From: Jejuia rubra
GTDB lineage: Bacteria > Bacteroidota > Bacteroidia > Flavobacteriales > Flavobacteriaceae
Assembly (NCBI RefSeq): GCF_042684665.1
Contig: NZ_JBHULY010000013.1
Span: forward strand, 62,001-126,000
DNA length: 64,000 nucleotides
Direction: 5' to 3'
The position numbers and the translations under genes are program-made. The stretch's first letter is position 1. Every line of letters starts with the position of its first letter. Of this stretch, positions 25,373-34,889 are shown piece after piece. Below the pieces are notes generated by a model. That model was not told where the DNA came from, searched no databases, and saw only the letters and a list, made by a program, of their open reading frames with translations.

Positions 25373-25693
25373 AATCTAAGATAGGTTTATTGTTAATAAT
25401 AGTATTTAAGAGTAAATATTGTAATATTATTTCTTAGCGCAAAAGTTATCTGATGATTAGTAGATTAAGTCGATAAGCAGCTATGAATCAAATATGAAAC
25501 AGTCATTTTATTCGTTCTAGAGTTCTGTTTTTCCGATTAAATTTTCAGTAAACGAAAAACTTTAGCTTTACAGTGAAATTTTTTGGAAATAGACACCTAC
25601 TAATATAATTTAGGTGTAATTTTGATTTAGCAAATCATCCGTTTTAAATAATAAGGTGCCCAAATCCCAACTTAGAGTTAAATTATTCAAGCT
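25373..25693. other. 321-bp divergent intergenic region
   Basis: Promoter region shared by lipoprotein A (left) and GT2 paralogue B (right). It contains a TAATTTTG box at 25617-25624 toward the GT2 gene. No ORF, repeat or strong hairpin seen. Confidence 0.5.
25617..25624 (+). promoter_or_regulatory. -7 box for GT2 paralogue B
   Basis: TAATTTTG, matching TAnnTTTG; about 70 bases before the ATG. No clear -33 partner. Confidence 0.45.
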
Positions 25694-26734
25694 ATGAAAC
25701 TAAGTGTTTTAATTCCATTGTACAACGCAGAAAAGTACATAGGGAACTGCCTAGACACCTTGATTCATCAGGACATTGATACTGATGACTATGAGATTAT
25801 TGTTTTAGATGATGGTTCTTCAGACAAAGGCGCCGATGTTGTTCGGTCACTTTCCAGAAATTCGCCTAATATTGTGTTGCACCACCAAGAAAATGCTGGT
25901 TTTACTATTACTCGAAACAGGTTATTGAAACTTGCCAAGGGCGAATACATTTATAAAATAGATAGTGACGACTACGTTACCCATAACTCTTTGGGGGTGC
26001 TTTTAAAAATCGCTAAAGAAAGTGACCTTGACGTTTTGGGCTTTGAATCTTTTGACACCGAGAGAATGGATATTTACAATCCGAGGTGGGAAAAGAAAAT
26101 TCCTGAGATAGAAATTTGCTCTGGTCCCAAGTATTGGGCCAGAGCTAACAATCCAAGGTTGGGAGTGAATTGGTATCTGTTGAAACGCAGTTTTATTGAT
26201 AAGCACAATATTACTTTTGAAATGGGAAGCAATCCTTTTTCGGATACGCCATTTACCCTCAGAGTGTTTACGGCCGCTAAAAGATTTGCATTTGTACCAA
26301 TGGACGTGCACCGTTATTTACAAGTGCCAACTTCAGTTATGCACAATAGCAGTTCTAGTCATTTGAGAAAGATGGTTGAGTACCACAAGGGCTTAGTGCA
26401 TAAGTTACAAAACATGTCTTCAGAATTGTCAATGAAGAATGACCCCATTTATAATGGAATCATTGATAGCATGAAGTTTTGGAGTGATATTAATGTGTAC
26501 TTCATGCTAAAAAAATATCTGAGTTTGAATGTTCCAATTGCTCGAATTGACAGTACTTTAAAAGACTTGAAATCTATAAAAGCCTATCCAATGACATCTT
26601 TTAAGGGAGATAAGTGCTTTTCAAAAAGTCATAGACTGGTGACTTTCATTTTCAATAATAAGTATTTGTACTTCCTCGCTTTGTATCCACTTCGATTTGT
26701 CTTGAACCTTAACTTAATTAGGTTTCAAGATTAA
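25694..26734 (+). CDS. Family 2 glycosyltransferase, paralogue B
   Basis: 346 residues, closely related to paralogue A over its whole length: LSVLIPLYNAEKYIGNCLDTL, LDDGSSDKG, DxD in KIDSDDYV, and the C-terminal GDKCFSK and FNNKYLYFLALYPLR. Acceptor unknown. It is divergent from lipoprotein A and 170 bp upstream of paralogue C. The tight pairing with a lipoprotein paralogue on each side suggests a surface-glycan role (inference). Confidence 0.92.
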   Translation: MKLSVLIPLYNAEKYIGNCLDTLIHQDIDTDDYEIIVLDDGSSDKGADVVRSLSRNSPNIVLHHQENAGFTITRNRLLKLAKGEYIYKIDSDDYVTHNSLGVLLKIAKESDLDVLGFESFDTERMDIYNPRWEKKIPEIEICSGPKYWARANNPRLGVNWYLLKRSFIDKHNITFEMGSNPFSDTPFTLRVFTAAKRFAFVPMDVHRYLQVPTSVMHNSSSSHLRKMVEYHKGLVHKLQNMSSELSMKNDPIYNGIIDSMKFWSDINVYFMLKKYLSLNVPIARIDSTLKDLKSIKAYPMTSFKGDKCFSKSHRLVTFIFNNKYLYFLALYPLRFVLNLNLIRFQD

Positions 26735-26875
26735 TGCGTTTTGGCTCTTTTAGTTTAATGGCATAACGCACATATTTACATATCATTTTAGCGCCATTTA
26801 GGATTATCGAATCGTTATATTTTCTTATTTCTTGTATGTTTAGAGCGTTTATGTATTACTTTATTTTTTTACTCT

Positions 26876-26883
26876 TATTTTTG
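26876..26883 (+). promoter_or_regulatory. -7 box for GT2 paralogue C
   Basis: TATTTTTG, matching TAnnTTTG, about 20 bases upstream of the ATG at 26904. Confidence 0.6.
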
Positions 26884-26903
26884 TAGCTAGAAAAAAAAAG
26901 TCT

Positions 26904-27923
26904 ATGAAACTTAGTATACTGATCCCTATGTATAATTCTGAAGAGCATATAGGGAATTGTTTGGATAGCTTGCTTACGCAAAATCTTCCCAAGGAAGACT
27001 ATGAAATTATTATCATAGACGACGAGTCTTCGGACAAAAGCGCAGAAATAGTTCGGGATTACGCAAATGAACATAATAATATATCGCTGGTGCCTCAAAA
27101 AAATGCCGGAACCTTTACTACAAGGAATAGGCTTTTGAAATTAGCCAAAGGCGACTATATTTATAACCTTGATGCCGATGATTACATTGTCCACCATTGT
27201 TTGGGCGATCTTCTGGCTTTAGCCGAAAATAATGATCTGGATATTATAGGGTTCAAATCTAATGATACCGTGGAACTAGATGAATTCGAGCTGAAGGAGA
27301 TGATTGACCCTAAAAGTTCAACCGTTACTACTGGTACAGAATTTTTGGAAGCCAATCCTGACTATACATTTGCGATTTGGTGGTACTTTGTTAAGCGGGA
27401 TCTTTTGGAGGAAAAAGGTATTACTTTTAACAACAATCAGTACAGTGCAGATGTCATGTTTACCACAACTTTGTTTTTGGGAGCAAAAAAAGTGATGGTA
27501 TTGCCAAATGAGATTCATCGCTACGTATTGACGCCAGACTCTTTGATGAGAAGCGATGATTATGAAATCATCTCGAAAAGGGTAAATAACTTTCACGCAG
27601 CGGCTTTGAGCATGAACGATTTGATCAAAGACCTTAACAAACAGTCTTCAGAAAAGAATGAAGGTGTGATAAGGAATTTAAAATTAAGAAGGGATGTACT
27701 CAGCTTTTTCAATATTATAGACATGATCGCCAAGCATTTCCCGAAAAAGGATATAAAGGCAAAGATAGAGGCCTTAAAAAAAGAGGATGCTCACCCATTG
27801 TCGCATTTTTTGGGAGAAACCTATAATTCTTTAAAATTTAGAGTGCTTATTTTTTTGATTAATAATGAAAAGGTTCTCTATACTATTTTATCGGTAAAAA
27901 GTATATTCTTCAGGAGTAGATAA
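26904..27923 (+). CDS. Family 2 glycosyltransferase, paralogue C
   Basis: 339 residues. N-terminal GT-A fold with LSILIPMYNSEEHIGNCLDSLL, IDDESSDKS and DxD in NLDADDYI. It is more diverged from A and B: the C-terminal half keeps the length and helical layout but not the GDKCFSK motif. Acceptor unknown. It has its own promoter box and a bidirectional terminator shared with lipoprotein B. Confidence 0.9.
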   Translation: MKLSILIPMYNSEEHIGNCLDSLLTQNLPKEDYEIIIIDDESSDKSAEIVRDYANEHNNISLVPQKNAGTFTTRNRLLKLAKGDYIYNLDADDYIVHHCLGDLLALAENNDLDIIGFKSNDTVELDEFELKEMIDPKSSTVTTGTEFLEANPDYTFAIWWYFVKRDLLEEKGITFNNNQYSADVMFTTTLFLGAKKVMVLPNEIHRYVLTPDSLMRSDDYEIISKRVNNFHAAALSMNDLIKDLNKQSSEKNEGVIRNLKLRRDVLSFFNIIDMIAKHFPKKDIKAKIEALKKEDAHPLSHFLGETYNSLKFRVLIFLINNEKVLYTILSVKSIFFRSR

Positions 27924-27984
27924 GAAGAATATTAATCTCCTATGTCCAAAAAACAGTTTAATTAAATTCAAAAACCGTTAATAA

Positions 27985-28016
27985 AAAAAGGCTGCACGTT
28001 AAAGTACAGCCTTTCA
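27985..28016. terminator. Bidirectional terminator between GT2 C and lipoprotein B
   Basis: Stem AAAGGCTGCAC / GTACAGCCTTT with A-run on the left and T-rich sequence on the right. Confidence 0.75.
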
Positions 28017-28034
28017 TTATTTTGATTTATTATT

Positions 28035-29306
28035 TTAGTAACCGTATTTACAATACTTGTAATAGTAGTAGCAAACCCAGTGTCTGTAACATTTCGTATC
28101 AGGTTTCTCATACTCACACAATTTGCCTCCTTCCGTACTTGCTCCACCTTTTACTTTGAAAACACCTTTTTCATATCCAGGACCAATTTTTAGGTAACAA
28201 TCGGTTCTAATTTTGGTATAATAGCACCCATCAATATAGATGTAAATATACTTTCCAAAACTACCATCGTGATTAGCTCCCTTTACAACAAACGTTTCAT
28301 AAGGTTCTAAGGTTTGGTCAAAGATTTTGATGCCGTAGCAAGTATCCTCTTTTTTCTGGAAAATCTTTACACGCTTTGAATTGCACCAATCAAACTTAAG
28401 TCTCAATTTGCTAACATCCCCTGTACACTCTTTACATTCGTTAACAGGCTCACATTCCAGTCTGAAGTTGAAATCAATTAACCATAAGCGCTCGCAAGTC
28501 ACTTTATCGATTAACCATCCCCATCCGGCCAATCCATGTGCACCAACATTTGAGTCATAGTTTGCACCACCTGGACCAATATGAACACCGTAGTTTGGCG
28601 TATTGTCATCGTTAGGGTCAGGTCTTTGTTCTACACCAAATGTACCTTCTTGCACACAATCGCCACCTTCTGCTTTAATCGTACTTCTTTTATGGTCAAT
28701 AACATAAAAATGCATATCTTCAGAATTTGATGCGTTACCGGCAGTACCTTCTTTTTTGTGGCCACCTCCATCGGCAGACCAATCAGCCCAAGATTTTTTA
28801 TCCTTAAGCCATACGTTAACAGTAACTAAACATGTACCATAAATTGTAGTGCCTATGATATTAGCAGTACCGTTGTCGTATTCCAAAAACTTCAAGCTAT
28901 GGCTATCGGTAGTAGAAAAATAGGTGGATGGGTCAAAGTAGTCAGAACCATCGGCTGTCTTGGACCACCAAAAGTTCGCCGTTGGCTCCTGAGCACCCCA
29001 AGGATCCCTGTCGGCATCAATCACCTTACATTCTTTTATCAAGGTGCCTGATGTACCCATAGTTGAGTTGCTGGACATCCCAATGCTAAAAGTAGTGCCC
29101 ATAGTATTGCTGGGTTGGGCCATTTCACTTTCATCATTGATAACCAAAGTGGCATCCACTTCACTTTCCGGTACTAAGATTTCCTCCTCTAAAGCCGCCT
29201 CGATTTCAGCTAAAGATTGTTCTTGTTCTTGTTCTTCTACGCTTTCACTTTTACACGCGAAGACTAAAAAAGTTACACATAGTAACAATAATAGATTTTT
29301 TTTCAT
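28035..29306 (-). CDS. Surface lipoprotein B with Tyr/Cys-rich tail, paralogue of the one at 24158
   Basis: 423 residues. Lipobox VFAC (C18), then an acidic linker (about 20-90, rich in E and Q). The conserved core at about 92-285 begins VIDADRDPWGAQEP and carries SADGGGHKKEGTAGNASN and GPGGANYDSNVGAHGL, nearly identical to paralogue A. The C-terminal domain differs: a cysteine-containing beta-type domain (about 294-395) with SKLRLKFDW, then a tail rich in tyrosine and cysteine (residues about 405-423, WVCYYYYKYCKYGY). The CTGDVSKLRL to GASTEGGKLC pattern recalls a domain seen in other secreted Bacteroidota proteins. Function unknown. Confidence 0.85.
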   Translation of the reverse strand: MKKNLLLLLCVTFLVFACKSESVEEQEQEQSLAEIEAALEEEILVPESEVDATLVINDESEMAQPSNTMGTTFSIGMSSNSTMGTSGTLIKECKVIDADRDPWGAQEPTANFWWSKTADGSDYFDPSTYFSTTDSHSLKFLEYDNGTANIIGTTIYGTCLVTVNVWLKDKKSWADWSADGGGHKKEGTAGNASNSEDMHFYVIDHKRSTIKAEGGDCVQEGTFGVEQRPDPNDDNTPNYGVHIGPGGANYDSNVGAHGLAGWGWLIDKVTCERLWLIDFNFRLECEPVNECKECTGDVSKLRLKFDWCNSKRVKIFQKKEDTCYGIKIFDQTLEPYETFVVKGANHDGSFGKYIYIYIDGCYYTKIRTDCYLKIGPGYEKGVFKVKGGASTEGGKLCEYEKPDTKCYRHWVCYYYYKYCKYGY

Positions 29307-29959
29307 AATTTAAGTTTGTGTTTGATTAGATTAATAGTAAACCATCTCAAAATTATGAAATCAACAATTCGTCCTACTAATTTTTTGTTAAAACCAATAT
29401 ATTTTCGATTAATAGATAAACGTCAACTTTTTCAGGTTCAATAGATTAAATGCCGTTTTGTCGGACAAATTGTGTCTTTCCGTAGGCAGAGGAAGGTGGT
29501 TTTTGGACAAGGTTCAACGTAAGAATTCTTAACAATAAGATTGCGTAAAAACAGTAAATATTTGTGTTTCAAGTATTTGTATTCGTTTACACTTTCCTTA
29601 AAAGGTTTTACAAAATGAATAATTGGCTTAGTTTGAATCTGACACCATTTTCATTAAAAACCAATAAAATGTCATGGGTTTGACCCATCCATAGGATAGC
29701 AGGAAAACCAAAACGGTTCAATCAAACGAATAGCAGGGCTTGTCGGTATGCTCATTAATTTTTTCGGGAACGTTTATTGTACTATATTCCAATAATTTTT
29801 CAGTTACCAATTCGGCAAAATAATTATTTGTGAAAATCGAAAGTTAACAGAGGGAAATATTCAGTTTTAAAAAGGCAATGATTTTTTTCATAGATAAGCA
29901 AGTTTGTACGTCTTAATAACTGATAATTTTAAGTCAAAATATAAAGAATTGCAAAACAA
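29307..29959. other. 653-bp intergenic region without a gene
   Basis: Between lipoprotein B (left, minus) and threonine aldolase (right, plus), so promoters of both should be here. I see no convincing coding frame, no well-placed TAnnTTTG pair, no repeat of the types found elsewhere, and no strong hairpin. It may be decayed sequence or hold an unrecognised RNA. Confidence 0.4.
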
Positions 29960-30976
29960 ATGGTTATAGACTTAAGAAGCGATACGGTTACAAAACCATC
30001 CAAAGCCATGCTTGAAGCAATGTGGCAAGCCAGGGTAGGCGATGATGTTTTTAGGGAAGACCCTACAGTGAACCTTTTGGAAGAAAGAATTGCAAAAATG
30101 TTCGGAAAAGACAAAGCACTGTTTTTTCCTAGTGGCACTATGGCCAACCAAACTGCCATTAAACTGCATACCAATCCAGGTGATCAAATAGTATGTGATA
30201 AATATGCGCATATCTATAATTATGAATCAGGGGGCGCTTCCTTTAATAGTGGCGTGTCCTGTAAGTTAATCGATGGAGAAAAGGGAAGGTTCACCGCTCA
30301 ACAGGTTGAAGAAGCTATAAACCCTGACGCATATTATTACAGTAAAACGAGCTTAGTAGAGATTGAAAACACAACAAATAAAGGAGGGGGAGCATGCTGG
30401 GATTTCCATGAAATTTTAAAGATCAGGAAGGTTTGTGATAACCATCAACTAGGATTGCATTTGGATGGCGCACGTTTGTGGAATGCCCTCATTGCAAAAA
30501 ATGAAACAACGGAACCGTATGGCAAAGTATTCGATACTATTTCCCTGTGCTTTAGTAAGGGTCTTGGGTGCCCCGTCGGTTCTATTTTAGTTGGTGATGA
30601 GGCAATAATGAGAGATGCCATTAGAATTCGAAAGATATTTGGAGGAAATATGAGGCAGACAGGTTATTTGGCTGGAGCGGCTCTTTATGCTTTAGACCAT
30701 AATTTTGAACGATTGGCGGAAGACCATCAAAAAGCCAAAGAAATTGGGGAAGTTCTGTCAAAACGATCAGCAGTAAAATCTGTTTACCCAGTTGAAACCA
30801 ATATTGTCATTTTTGAACTAAATGCTGATGTGGAAGACAAAAGATTTGTTGAAAAACTAAAAGAAAAGAATATCTTAATTATCGAAATGGGAGAGAGAAA
30901 GCTAAGAATGGTTACGCATTTGGACTATACTGGCCCCATGCATAAAAAGCTCCTAAACGAGCTAAAAAATTTGTGA
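29960..30976 (+). CDS. ltaE: Low-specificity L-threonine aldolase (PLP)
   Basis: 338 residues, aspartate-aminotransferase fold. N-terminal DLRSDTVTKPSKAMLEAM and DDVFREDPTVN are family signatures. The PLP lysine is in LCFSKGLGCPVGS (about residue 201), with the HLDGARLWNA motif upstream. It cleaves L-threonine and L-allo-threonine to glycine and acetaldehyde. It is convergent with ybaB; the 9-bp gap holds no terminator. Confidence 0.93.
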   Translation: MVIDLRSDTVTKPSKAMLEAMWQARVGDDVFREDPTVNLLEERIAKMFGKDKALFFPSGTMANQTAIKLHTNPGDQIVCDKYAHIYNYESGGASFNSGVSCKLIDGEKGRFTAQQVEEAINPDAYYYSKTSLVEIENTTNKGGGACWDFHEILKIRKVCDNHQLGLHLDGARLWNALIAKNETTEPYGKVFDTISLCFSKGLGCPVGSILVGDEAIMRDAIRIRKIFGGNMRQTGYLAGAALYALDHNFERLAEDHQKAKEIGEVLSKRSAVKSVYPVETNIVIFELNADVEDKRFVEKLKEKNILIIEMGERKLRMVTHLDYTGPMHKKLLNELKNL

Positions 30977-30985
30977 GCAAAGCAT

Positions 30986-31309
30986 TTATTTAAATAAATC
31001 CATTCCAGGAATATTGGGCATACCTTCCTTAGCTACGGCCGCCAATTCAGTTTCATTCACTTTTGTCGCTTTTTCAATCGCTTTGTTCAAGGTCAAAATT
31101 AGATAGTCCTCCAACTGCTCTTTGTCTTCAAGTAATTCATCATCAATCTCGATAGATTTTATACTTCTGTTAGCCGTTAAAGTCACTTTCAATTTTCCGT
31201 CGTTACTGCTTTCATCCACCAAAACGGTATCCAAGCGTTTCTTTGCTTCCTCAACTCTTTTTTGGGTTTCCTTTAGTTTGCCCATCATATTCATCATATC
31301 TCCAAACAT
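30986..31309 (-). CDS. YbaB/EbfC family nucleoid-associated protein
   Basis: 107 residues, standard size. MFGDMMNMMGKLKETQKRVEEAKKRL is the N-terminal helix, followed by KVTLTANRSIKSIEIDDELLEDKEQLEDYL. It binds DNA as a dimer. In many bacteria it follows dnaX-recR, but here it is alone. A TAGTTTTG -7 box lies 28 bases upstream of the ATG. Confidence 0.93.
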   Translation of the reverse strand: MFGDMMNMMGKLKETQKRVEEAKKRLDTVLVDESSNDGKLKVTLTANRSIKSIEIDDELLEDKEQLEDYLILTLNKAIEKATKVNETELAAVAKEGMPNIPGMDLFK

Positions 31310-31337
31310 GCGTAAATTCGTTTTATGTTTCGCTATG

Positions 31338-31345
31338 CAAAACTA
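31338..31345 (-). promoter_or_regulatory. -7 box of ybaB promoter
   Basis: TAGTTTTG on the minus strand, matching TAnnTTTG, 28 bases upstream of the ATG. Confidence 0.55.
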
Positions 31346-31383
31346 TTAAAATTAGGAACAACTATCACCAATAAAACACTAAA

Positions 31384-33516
31384 GTGAAAAAATGGCTCGT
31401 TATTTTAATCTTAACCACTATTTTAGCCCATTGTTGCAAAGAAAAAACTGAAATGGCAGAAACAGCTACAAAAATCAAGCCTCCAAAGGCAAAGAAAATA
31501 CCTAAGGAATCAAGTATTCACGGGGATATTCGAATTGATAATTATTATTGGCTAAACGATAGAGAAAACCAAGAGGTTATCGATTATTTAAAGGCCGAGA
31601 ACGCCTACACAAAATCCAAAATGCTTCATACCGAGGATTTTCAAAAGCAATTGTTCGAGGAAATGAAGGGGAGGATAAAGGAAAATGACAGCTCGGTGCC
31701 TTATAAGCTTAACGGTTATTGGTACCAAACGCGTTTTGAGGAGAACAAAGGTTATCCTATTTATGCAAGAAAAAAAGAAACTTTAGAAGCTCCCGAAGAC
31801 ATCCTCTTCGATTGCAATGAAATGGCAAAGGAATTTGCATTTTTCAAGCTTGGGGGCATTTCAATCAGCAATGATAACAGTTTAGCAGCATATTCAACTG
31901 ATACTTTAAGCAGAAGACAATATCGTATTCAAATTAAGAATCTTAAAAATGGATTGATGCTTCCGGATATCATTGAGAACACAACAGGAAGTATTGCTTG
32001 GGCCAATGACAACAAAACTTTTTTTTATGCGAAGAAGGATGAAGAGACCTTAAGGTCTTTCAAAATTTTTAGGCATGTTTTAGGTACGGACACAAAGGAC
32101 GATGTGGAGGTATATTATGAAAAGGACGAAACTTTCAACACATTTGTTTACAAATCCAAATCCAAAAAGTATATAATAATCGGTTCCTCCAGTACCCTGA
32201 GTACGGAATATAGAATTTTGGATGCCGATACCCCAAATGGGGAATTCAAAATATTTCAGGAGCGGACAAAGGATTTGGAGTATTCCATTGCCCATTACAA
32301 GGATAGTTTTTACATCATTACAAATGCGGATGGCGCCACCAATTTCAAGGTTTGTAAAGTCTCCGAACATGCCACACATAAATCCAATTGGGAAGATTTG
32401 ATATCCCATCGAGAAGCGGTTTTAGTGGAGGACATAGAGATTTTCAAGGATTATTTGGTAGTGGATGAGCGTGAAAATGGATTGAATAATATCAGGATTA
32501 TGAGTTGGGATGGCAAAGAGGACTATTATTTGCCCTTTGAAAGCGAAACATATAATGCGTACATTGGCAACAATCCTGATTTTGACAGCGGTAAGTTGCG
32601 CTATAGTTATAATTCATTAACTACCCCAAGCTCGGTTGTTGATTACGATTTTAAAACCCGAAAGAGTGTTGTAAAAAAGGAGCAGGAAGTACTCGGAGGA
32701 AAGTTTAATAAGGAGAATTACGAATCCAAACGCATTTGGGCTACGGCAAGAGATGGAGTAAAAGTCCCAATTTCGTTGGTTTATCGAAAGGGCATTAAAT
32801 TGAACGGAAAGAATCCATTGTTGCAGTACGCATATGGCTCCTATGGGCATACTATCGACCCATCTTTTTCCAGTATTCGCCTAAGTCTTTTGGACAGAGG
32901 TTTCGTTTATGCTATTGCTCATGTTCGCGGCGGCGAATATTTAGGGAGACACTGGTATGAAACGGGTAAATTACTGACCAAGAAAAACAGCTTTACAGAT
33001 TTTATAGATTGTTCAAAGCATATGATATCAGAAGGCTACACTTCAAAAAAGCAACTGTATGCCTATGGAGGTTCAGCTGGGGGCATGCTTATGGGAGCAA
33101 TTATCAACATTAACGCGGAATTGTATAACGGGGTAATTTCCGCGGTCCCATTTGTAGATGTTGTAACTACAATGTTGGACGATAGCATCCCATTGACAAC
33201 AGGGGAGTACGACGAATGGGGAAACCCCAACGAGCCAGAGTATTATGAATACATGAAGTCCTATTCCCCATATGATAATGTGGAAGCAAAAGGATATCCC
33301 AATATGCTTGTAACCACTGGCTTGCACGACTCGCAGGTTCAGTATTGGGAACCAGCCAAGTGGGTGGCTAAACTCCGGGAGTTGAAGACCGATTCCAACC
33401 TTCTATTGTTGCACACGGATATGGACTCAGGGCATGGGGGCGCATCAGGAAGATTTGAGAGTTTAAAGGAGGTAGCGCGTGAATATGCCTTTTTATTAGA
33501 TTTAGAAAAAAGATAA
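31384..33516 (+). CDS. Prolyl oligopeptidase family serine peptidase (S9A), exported
   Basis: 710 residues from a GTG start at 31384; it begins with a signal peptide ending in ILAHCC, so it may be a lipoprotein. The beta-propeller domain is about 80-420. The C-terminal alpha/beta hydrolase has the nucleophile in YGGSAGGMLMG (about 562-570), Asp in TTGLHDSQVQYWEP (about 645), and His in DMDSGHGGASG (about 681). It hydrolyses short proline-containing peptides in the periplasm. It is a single gene and leaves a 35-bp gap to the promoter of the next gene. Confidence 0.93.
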   Translation: MKKWLVILILTTILAHCCKEKTEMAETATKIKPPKAKKIPKESSIHGDIRIDNYYWLNDRENQEVIDYLKAENAYTKSKMLHTEDFQKQLFEEMKGRIKENDSSVPYKLNGYWYQTRFEENKGYPIYARKKETLEAPEDILFDCNEMAKEFAFFKLGGISISNDNSLAAYSTDTLSRRQYRIQIKNLKNGLMLPDIIENTTGSIAWANDNKTFFYAKKDEETLRSFKIFRHVLGTDTKDDVEVYYEKDETFNTFVYKSKSKKYIIIGSSSTLSTEYRILDADTPNGEFKIFQERTKDLEYSIAHYKDSFYIITNADGATNFKVCKVSEHATHKSNWEDLISHREAVLVEDIEIFKDYLVVDERENGLNNIRIMSWDGKEDYYLPFESETYNAYIGNNPDFDSGKLRYSYNSLTTPSSVVDYDFKTRKSVVKKEQEVLGGKFNKENYESKRIWATARDGVKVPISLVYRKGIKLNGKNPLLQYAYGSYGHTIDPSFSSIRLSLLDRGFVYAIAHVRGGEYLGRHWYETGKLLTKKNSFTDFIDCSKHMISEGYTSKKQLYAYGGSAGGMLMGAIININAELYNGVISAVPFVDVVTTMLDDSIPLTTGEYDEWGNPNEPEYYEYMKSYSPYDNVEAKGYPNMLVTTGLHDSQVQYWEPAKWVAKLRELKTDSNLLLLHTDMDSGHGGASGRFESLKEVAREYAFLLDLEKR

Positions 33517-33537
33517 TGCCTTCTAAAAAAAATTACG

Positions 33538-33545
33538 TACTTTTG
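33538..33545 (+). promoter_or_regulatory. -7 box for capA-like gene
   Basis: TACTTTTG, matching TAnnTTTG, 58 bases upstream of the ATG at 33603. No strong -33 partner. Confidence 0.5.
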
Positions 33546-33602
33546 CCAAGTTTTAAGGGACTTATTTTTTGACTAAATTTAAGACGCTTATAAATTACAT
33601 TT

Positions 33603-34643
33603 ATGAAACATCGAAGAAAGGTTTTTGAAAATGTATTAGATTTGGTAGGCAATACCCCGCTTATTAAGCTTAATAGAATAACTTCAAAACTAAAAGGGAA
33701 TTTCTACGCCAAGGTAGAATCCTATAATCCTGGTCAATCTTCCAAAGACAGGATAGCACTCTATATCATTGAACAGGCCGAGAAGCAAGGCATTTTAAAA
33801 CCTGGCGACACCATTATTGAAACTACATCTGGTAATACGGGTTTTAGCTTGGCTATGGTAAGTATCATAAAAGGCTATGAATGTATTTTGGCGGTAAGCT
33901 CTAAATCCTCGGCAGATAAGATTGATATGTTAAAAACCATGGGGGCTAAGGTATATGTTTGCCCAGCCCATGTTAGTGCTGACGACCCTCGTTCTTACTA
34001 TGAAGTTGCAAAACGACTACATCAGGAAATTAAGGGTTCGGTCTACATTAACCAATATTTCAATCAATTGAATATTGATGCGCATTACCATTCGACAGGC
34101 CCCGAAATTTGGGAGCAAACGGAAGGAAAGTTAACTCATTTGGTAGCTTGTAGTGGTACTGGTGGAACGATTTCGGGTACTGCAAAATATTTGAAAGAAA
34201 AGAACCCAGATATAAAAGTTATTGGAGTTGACGCTTTTGGTTCCGTGATTAAGAAGTACCACGAAACTAGAGAGTTTGATGAAAAGGAAATTTACCCGTA
34301 TCGTATTGAAGGATTAGGTAAAAACCTTATTCCTTCAGCAACGGATTTTGATTTGATAGATGAATTCGTAAAAGTTAATGATGAAGACAGTGCGCACACC
34401 GCGCGTGAAATTGCAAGAACCGAAGGCATGTTTGTTGGCTATACTTCTGGTGCAGTAACACAGGCTATCAAGCAATTAGGGGAGGAGAAAAGGTTTAAAA
34501 AAGACGATTACATAGTTGTTATCTTCCCGGATCACGGTTCCCGATACATGAGTAAAGTATATTGTGATAAATGGATGAGTGATCAAGGCTTTTTCGATAG
34601 TATTAATGAAGAATCTTCGCAAAAGATACAATACATAAAATAA
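33603..34643 (+). CDS. capA: CBS-family PLP enzyme, probably cysteate synthase CapA
   Basis: 346 residues, fold type II PLP enzyme. PLP lysine K48 is in NPGQSSKDRIA; the substrate loop is ETTSGNTGFSLA (about 78-89); the phosphate-binding glycine loop is CSGTGGTISGTAKYL (about 183). It has the cystathionine-beta-synthase-like catalytic core without the regulatory CBS pair or a heme motif. A serine-palmitoyltransferase-like gene lies immediately downstream. This pair is the published arrangement in Capnocytophaga, where CapA makes cysteate from O-phosphoserine and sulfite for the sulfonolipid capnine. Cysteine synthase or CBS activity remains possible. Confidence 0.7.
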   Translation: MKHRRKVFENVLDLVGNTPLIKLNRITSKLKGNFYAKVESYNPGQSSKDRIALYIIEQAEKQGILKPGDTIIETTSGNTGFSLAMVSIIKGYECILAVSSKSSADKIDMLKTMGAKVYVCPAHVSADDPRSYYEVAKRLHQEIKGSVYINQYFNQLNIDAHYHSTGPEIWEQTEGKLTHLVACSGTGGTISGTAKYLKEKNPDIKVIGVDAFGSVIKKYHETREFDEKEIYPYRIEGLGKNLIPSATDFDLIDEFVKVNDEDSAHTAREIARTEGMFVGYTSGAVTQAIKQLGEEKRFKKDDYIVVIFPDHGSRYMSKVYCDKWMSDQGFFDSINEESSQKIQYIK

Positions 34644-34660
34644 GAATATTGAATGCGTTC

Positions 34661-34709
34661 TTGGAAGCGGTTTTTTGTAAAACATACAAAAAACCGCTTC
34701 TTTTTTTAT
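34661..34709 (+). terminator. Terminator between capA-like and capB-like genes
   Basis: Perfect stem GAAGCGGTTTTTTGTA (34663-34678) / TACAAAAAACCGCTTC (34685-34700) followed by a T-run. Confidence 0.85.
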
Positions 34710-34758
34710 TTTGTCAATAATTGAATCGCAAATATTATGGTGAAATCAGATAAATATT

Positions 34759-34766
34759 TAATTTTG
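34759..34766 (+). promoter_or_regulatory. -7 box for capB-like gene
   Basis: TAATTTTG, matching TAnnTTTG, about 123 bases upstream of the ATG at 34890; implies a long leader and separate transcription from the upstream gene. Confidence 0.5.
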
Positions 34767-34889
34767 CACCAACTAACTAAGAATTAAATTCCATACCTAA
34801 AATCAATGGTCTCATTTCGTTTGGAGTACAAATTGGTGACACTGGAGACCCTTTTTGGTTTTTTTTTGGGTATTCATTAATTGGATTAG

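Noticed and set aside
29307..29959. Hidden gene in the 653-bp gap
   Set aside because: Frames are short and not protein-like, and no matching promoter and terminator pair was found.
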